DNA from: Ampelomyces quisqualis
Lineage: Eukaryota > Ascomycota > Dothideomycetes > Pleosporales > Phaeosphaeriaceae
DNA length: 64,000 nucleotides
Direction: 5' to 3'
NCBI GenBank assembly: GCA_018398575.1
Contig: JAGTXZ010000019.1
Span: 1 to 64,000 of the forward strand
Shown: piece after piece, positions 60,763 to 64,000 of the stretch
Position numbering within the stretch: the first letter of the stretch is position 1
How the letters are laid out: each line of letters starts with the position of its first letter
Program-made: the position numbers and the translations under genes
The notes under the pieces: generated by a model
The model's database searches: none
The model's input: only the letters and a program-made list of their open reading frames with translations
What the model was told of the DNA's origin: nothing

Positions 60763-63700
60763 ATGATCATGGCGGCCCCCACCCCCGCTAGCGACCACGA
60801 CGCTCGCCCCGGCACTCCTCCAGCAGCCAGCCCGCTGCGGAAAAGGCTGCCCGCCCCTTCGACGCCCACGTCCGCCGTCCGCCGCAAGATGGCCCCTACT
60901 GCGGCCTCAGCAAGCAAAGACGGCGTGCCCCCGCGCCGGCCCACGACCACGGCCGGGAGTGCGACGGGCGCCCGCCGGCCCACCGCATCAACAAGCGCGT
61001 CGAAACCCACCACCAGCGCGACGTCACGCGCCAGCACCGTCGGATCGAGCCTCAACAAGCCGCCGACGCGTCCGGCACCCGGCTCAGCAGTTCGGCGCGC
61101 GGGCCTGGCCTCCAAGTCGACTGCATCGGATGCCGAGCCCGAGCTCTCGTCCGTAACCTCCGGAGAGGAAAACAAGAAACCCACGACAGTGCGTCGGGCG
61201 CCTGCCACGTCCACGGCGGGCACGCGACCATCACCGGCCAAACCACCATCCCGCCAGCCAATTGCGCCCTCAACCACCACCACCAGCGCCGCCGCAGCAA
61301 AGCGACCACTGACCACACGCCCCGCTGCAGAGGCTTCAGCAGCCGCCCGCGCCACCCCCCGCGCATCCCTAGCCTCGTCGACGCGGACTGCAGGCGCACG
61401 ACCATCGCCTGCGACGGCAAGAGCGCCGGCAGCACTCGCCAAGAAGCCCTCGGCCAGCGCACCAGCTCTGCCATCCCCGGCCAAGGCTGCGGCGGCACGG
61501 GATGCCGGCGACGAAGAGCTGTACGTGCACACGCCCAATGGCCCGCCCAAAGACAAGGCCGCCTCGGACGCCGAGGTCGAGAACAGACGCAGTGTGCTTG
61601 CGCCTGTCAAGGCTGCCCTGACGAAGCTGGGCGAAGACACACAGCGACCGGACACGGCTCCCGGTGGGCCTGGCGAAATGGACATGGAGACGAAGCGCCG
61701 CAGCGCGCAGATCATGCAGGACTTCTTCAAGGAGACCAACCTGCGCGACAAGCTGCAGGAGCAGTGCGATGATCTCAACCGCGAGGTGGAGAATCTGCAG
61801 ACGGAAAAGGCGAGGCTCAAGAAGCTGCTGCAGGATGCCGAAGCTGCTACGGCCGAGAAGGAAAAGGGACCAGCTGGCGCCGACCATGTCGCTCACGACA
61901 CCCTCGTCGACGAGATGGGGCGGAAGTTTGCGCGGGAGACCAAGCAGCTGGAAGAGCAGAGTCTGAAGCTGGAGGAGGAGAAACAGGCAGAGGCAACCAA
62001 GGCGGCTGAGCTGCAGCAGGTGCTCGATGACCTCAACGATGAGCTCGAGCGGCAAGGCCAGGAGTGGGATGCCGAGAAAAAGAAGCTTGTCGAACAGGCG
62101 ACGGAGATTGCAGGCCTCTCTCACGACATGGCATCACTCAAGCACGAACGCGACACACTCTCGCAAGACCTGGAAAATGCTATGGGTACGCTCAGTGATG
62201 TCCAGACGAGAATTGTGGAGCTCGAGCAGAATCACGCGACCGAGCTGCGCTCGCGCGATGAAAGGATCAACGACTTATCAAGCACGGTAGAAAAGCTCCA
62301 AGCCGACGTGGAAGATTCTCAGCAAAGTCACAGCAAAGCACTGGAAGAAGCGCAACGGTCACTGGAGGCAAAGTCGTTGGAGTCATCTGCAGTGGTGGAA
62401 GAACTTCAGACGCAGCTCCAGTTGCTGCATCAGCGACACAGCGACGAGATTCGATCCAAGGAGGAGTCTATTGCGTCACATTTGAAAGCCCGTGACGAGC
62501 TGCAGAACGACCTCGCGAATCTCCAGCAGCACGCTGATCAGACGACCGCTGAGCTCGAAAGCGGGCGTTCAGCCCATGCCGAAGCGCTTGAAAAGAAGGT
62601 CCAAGGGCTCCAGAAACGAGCAGAGGACCATCTCAGTGCCAAAGAAGCCGAGGTTGCAAGCCATATCCAGTCAATCGACAGATTGCAAGAGCAGATTGTA
62701 AAGCTCCAACAGGGCGAAACGGACAGCGCAAACATTGCACAACAATGGCAGAAGCAGGTTGAGGAGTTGAAGCAGTCACACGACGCAGCCATCAAAGTCA
62801 AGACTGACGAAAACGACGAACTTGTGCAACAGTTGGATGCGATCAACGAGCAGCTTAGCGCCGATGCGTCTGAGCTCGAGCAGTTAAGAGACGAGACGGA
62901 AGGACTGCGGAAAACCATCAACACCCTCGAGCAAGTCTCCCAGCAAGAAAGCTCTCAGCACGCCTCCGATTTCACCAAGCTGCGAGCTGAGCTCAATGAT
63001 GCGGTGAAGAAGTCGGAGTCCTACAAGACCGAATCAGAAGCTGCGCAAGAAAAGCATCAGCGATATTTGCGGGATCAGGGAGCGGCTCATGCAGCAGAGA
63101 TGGCGTCGTTGCGGGCTGATCTAGAAGGTGATGCGAAGAAGCGCCTGAGCAAACTCAAAGCCGAGTACGATTCGCTCGTAGCTGAAAAGAACGCTGCTCT
63201 GGAACAGTACGAGAAGATTTCCGAGGAGCGGGCACAAGAGCTCGGGGCGCTGAAGAAGGATCTTACAGAATTGCAAGAGAGCTCGGGCTCTGCCTCACAG
63301 GAACTCACCGCTGCCCTCTCCAAGCTCAATCAGCTACAGGAAGAGAAGTCTGCTCTCGAGGAAATGCACAAAAAGTCACAGACCTCTGTCACAGACCTCG
63401 AAGCGCGCGTCGAATACTTGACAAAGGAAGCCAGCGCCGCGCAAGAAGTCAAGGCTCGTTTTGATGCACTCACCGAGGAGAAGAGCGCGATAGACGAGGC
63501 ATATGCCCAGTCGCAGAGCATCATCATAGAATTACAAGCGCGTCACGACTCTCTGCTCGAGGAGAAGACTGTGGCTGAAGACTCTCATGCACGTGCTCTC
63601 GACACATCGAAAAAAGAATTTGAAGGTGCATCCAAGCAGTTGCTCAAGGAAATGCAGTCCAAGTACGACACACTGCTTCATGACAAGAGTATAGCAGAAG

Positions 63701-64000
63701 AGGCGCATGCTATGTCGACATCGATCGTCGCTGATCTCCAAGCTCGCCACGACAGCCTGCTCCTGGAGAAGACAGCTGCAGAAGATGCCCACGCCCATGC
63801 GATTGATACGCTCAAGCAAGACAGCGAGACCGCCACTAAGCAGACTCTCGGCGAGTTGCAGTCGAAGTATGATGCTCTTCTTGAAGAAAAGTACAGCATG
63901 GAGAGGACCCGTCAGAGCGAAGTAGAAAAGCTACACGCGGAGCGCGACGCACTGGCCAAGCAACTTTCCAATCTTGAGGAGACCCATCAGAGCGCGTTGA
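60763..64000 (+). CDS. Large coiled-coil protein, partial at the right edge
   Basis: An uninterrupted frame of 1079 codons runs off the window; an in-frame TAG lies directly before the ATG at 60763. The ATG at 60769 (Met3) has the better context (A at -3, G at +4) and may be the true start. Residues 1 to about 300 are Ala/Pro/Ser/Thr/Arg-rich and probably disordered and basic. From about 306 (MDMETKRRSAQIMQDFFKET) to the edge the sequence is heptad-rich coiled coil. A repeat of 68 residues (204 bases) is clear near the end: LQARHDSLLEEKTVAEDSHA at 924 and LQARHDSLLLEKTAAEDAHA at 992, each followed 40 residues later by a half-like unit (QSKYDTLL, QSKYDALL). GC-rich, normal codon use, no intron needed. 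A tether, cytoskeleton or spindle-pole role is typical of such proteins, but I cannot name it. Confidence 0.9.
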   Translation, partial: MIMAAPTPASDHDARPGTPPAASPLRKRLPAPSTPTSAVRRKMAPTAASASKDGVPPRRPTTTAGSATGARRPTASTSASKPTTSATSRASTVGSSLNKPPTRPAPGSAVRRAGLASKSTASDAEPELSSVTSGEENKKPTTVRRAPATSTAGTRPSPAKPPSRQPIAPSTTTTSAAAAKRPLTTRPAAEASAAARATPRASLASSTRTAGARPSPATARAPAALAKKPSASAPALPSPAKAAAARDAGDEELYVHTPNGPPKDKAASDAEVENRRSVLAPVKAALTKLGEDTQRPDTAPGGPGEMDMETKRRSAQIMQDFFKETNLRDKLQEQCDDLNREVENLQTEKARLKKLLQDAEAATAEKEKGPAGADHVAHDTLVDEMGRKFARETKQLEEQSLKLEEEKQAEATKAAELQQVLDDLNDELERQGQEWDAEKKKLVEQATEIAGLSHDMASLKHERDTLSQDLENAMGTLSDVQTRIVELEQNHATELRSRDERINDLSSTVEKLQADVEDSQQSHSKALEEAQRSLEAKSLESSAVVEELQTQLQLLHQRHSDEIRSKEESIASHLKARDELQNDLANLQQHADQTTAELESGRSAHAEALEKKVQGLQKRAEDHLSAKEAEVASHIQSIDRLQEQIVKLQQGETDSANIAQQWQKQVEELKQSHDAAIKVKTDENDELVQQLDAINEQLSADASELEQLRDETEGLRKTINTLEQVSQQESSQHASDFTKLRAELNDAVKKSESYKTESEAAQEKHQRYLRDQGAAHAAEMASLRADLEGDAKKRLSKLKAEYDSLVAEKNAALEQYEKISEERAQELGALKKDLTELQESSGSASQELTAALSKLNQLQEEKSALEEMHKKSQTSVTDLEARVEYLTKEASAAQEVKARFDALTEEKSAIDEAYAQSQSIIIELQARHDSLLEEKTVAEDSHARALDTSKKEFEGASKQLLKEMQSKYDTLLHDKSIAEEAHAMSTSIVADLQARHDSLLLEKTAAEDAHAHAIDTLKQDSETATKQTLGELQSKYDALLEEKYSMERTRQSEVEKLHAERDALAKQLSNLEETHQSAL

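Noticed and set aside
60759..61820. Long minus-strand open frame of 353 codons, and several overlapping frames on both strands from 60.9 to 63.9 kb
   Set aside because: They overlap the continuous plus-strand frame that starts at 60763, which has heptad periodicity and normal codon use. Open antisense frames are expected in GC-rich coding DNA.

Overview
This window looks like the left end of a chromosome of a filamentous ascomycete (Pezizomycotina; a Dothideomycete is my guess, not shown). It starts with 11 CCCTAA telomere repeats. Next to them is an intact telomere-linked RecQ-type helicase gene. About 60 kb of AT-rich DNA follows, with the marks of repeat-induced point mutation (RIP): duplicates that differ by C/T and G/A transitions, and reading frames broken mainly by TAG and TAA where Gln or Trp codons are expected. 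At about 60.6 kb this ends abruptly at a normal GC-rich gene.

Layout: telomere (2-67); AT-saturated subtelomere (68-1436); intact helicase gene of 2255 codons on the minus strand (1437-8204), read toward the telomere; AT-rich spacer; a small intact-looking gene with three exons on the plus strand (9449-10046); a satellite of about 17 units, each a hairpin-forming core plus a variable number of 14-bp modules (10630-13325); then a block of decayed repeats (about 13.4-60.57 kb). That block holds two directly repeated 7.5-7.8 kb units (14919-22378 and 49352-57183). Each unit carries a RIP-ruined helicase paralogue, a ruined divergent gene and a 26-bp minisatellite. Between them lie a 31-bp minisatellite with an AT-only tail, present twice, an 81-bp tandem repeat, small inverted-repeat elements and several very long decayed minus-strand genes I do not recognise. 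A Ty3/gypsy retrotransposon, truncated where it meets the second helicase unit, closes the block (57184 to about 60568).

The main result concerns the two intact genes in the AT-rich zone. The helicase has no tryptophan, only its initiator methionine, 8 histidines and 18 cysteines in 2255 residues. Nearly all of those His and Cys sit in zinc-finger, recombinase-like or helicase motif positions. The 165-residue neighbour also has no Trp, His or Cys and no Met beyond the first. AT-richness alone would not remove Met (ATG), but loss of CpA/TpG dinucleotides would. Both genes therefore look adapted to, and selected to survive, continual RIP-like mutation, while related copies further in have been destroyed.

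The right-hand gene (60763 to beyond the window edge) encodes a long coiled-coil protein and has the codon use of ordinary core-genome DNA. It starts only about 200 bp from the RIP-affected block.
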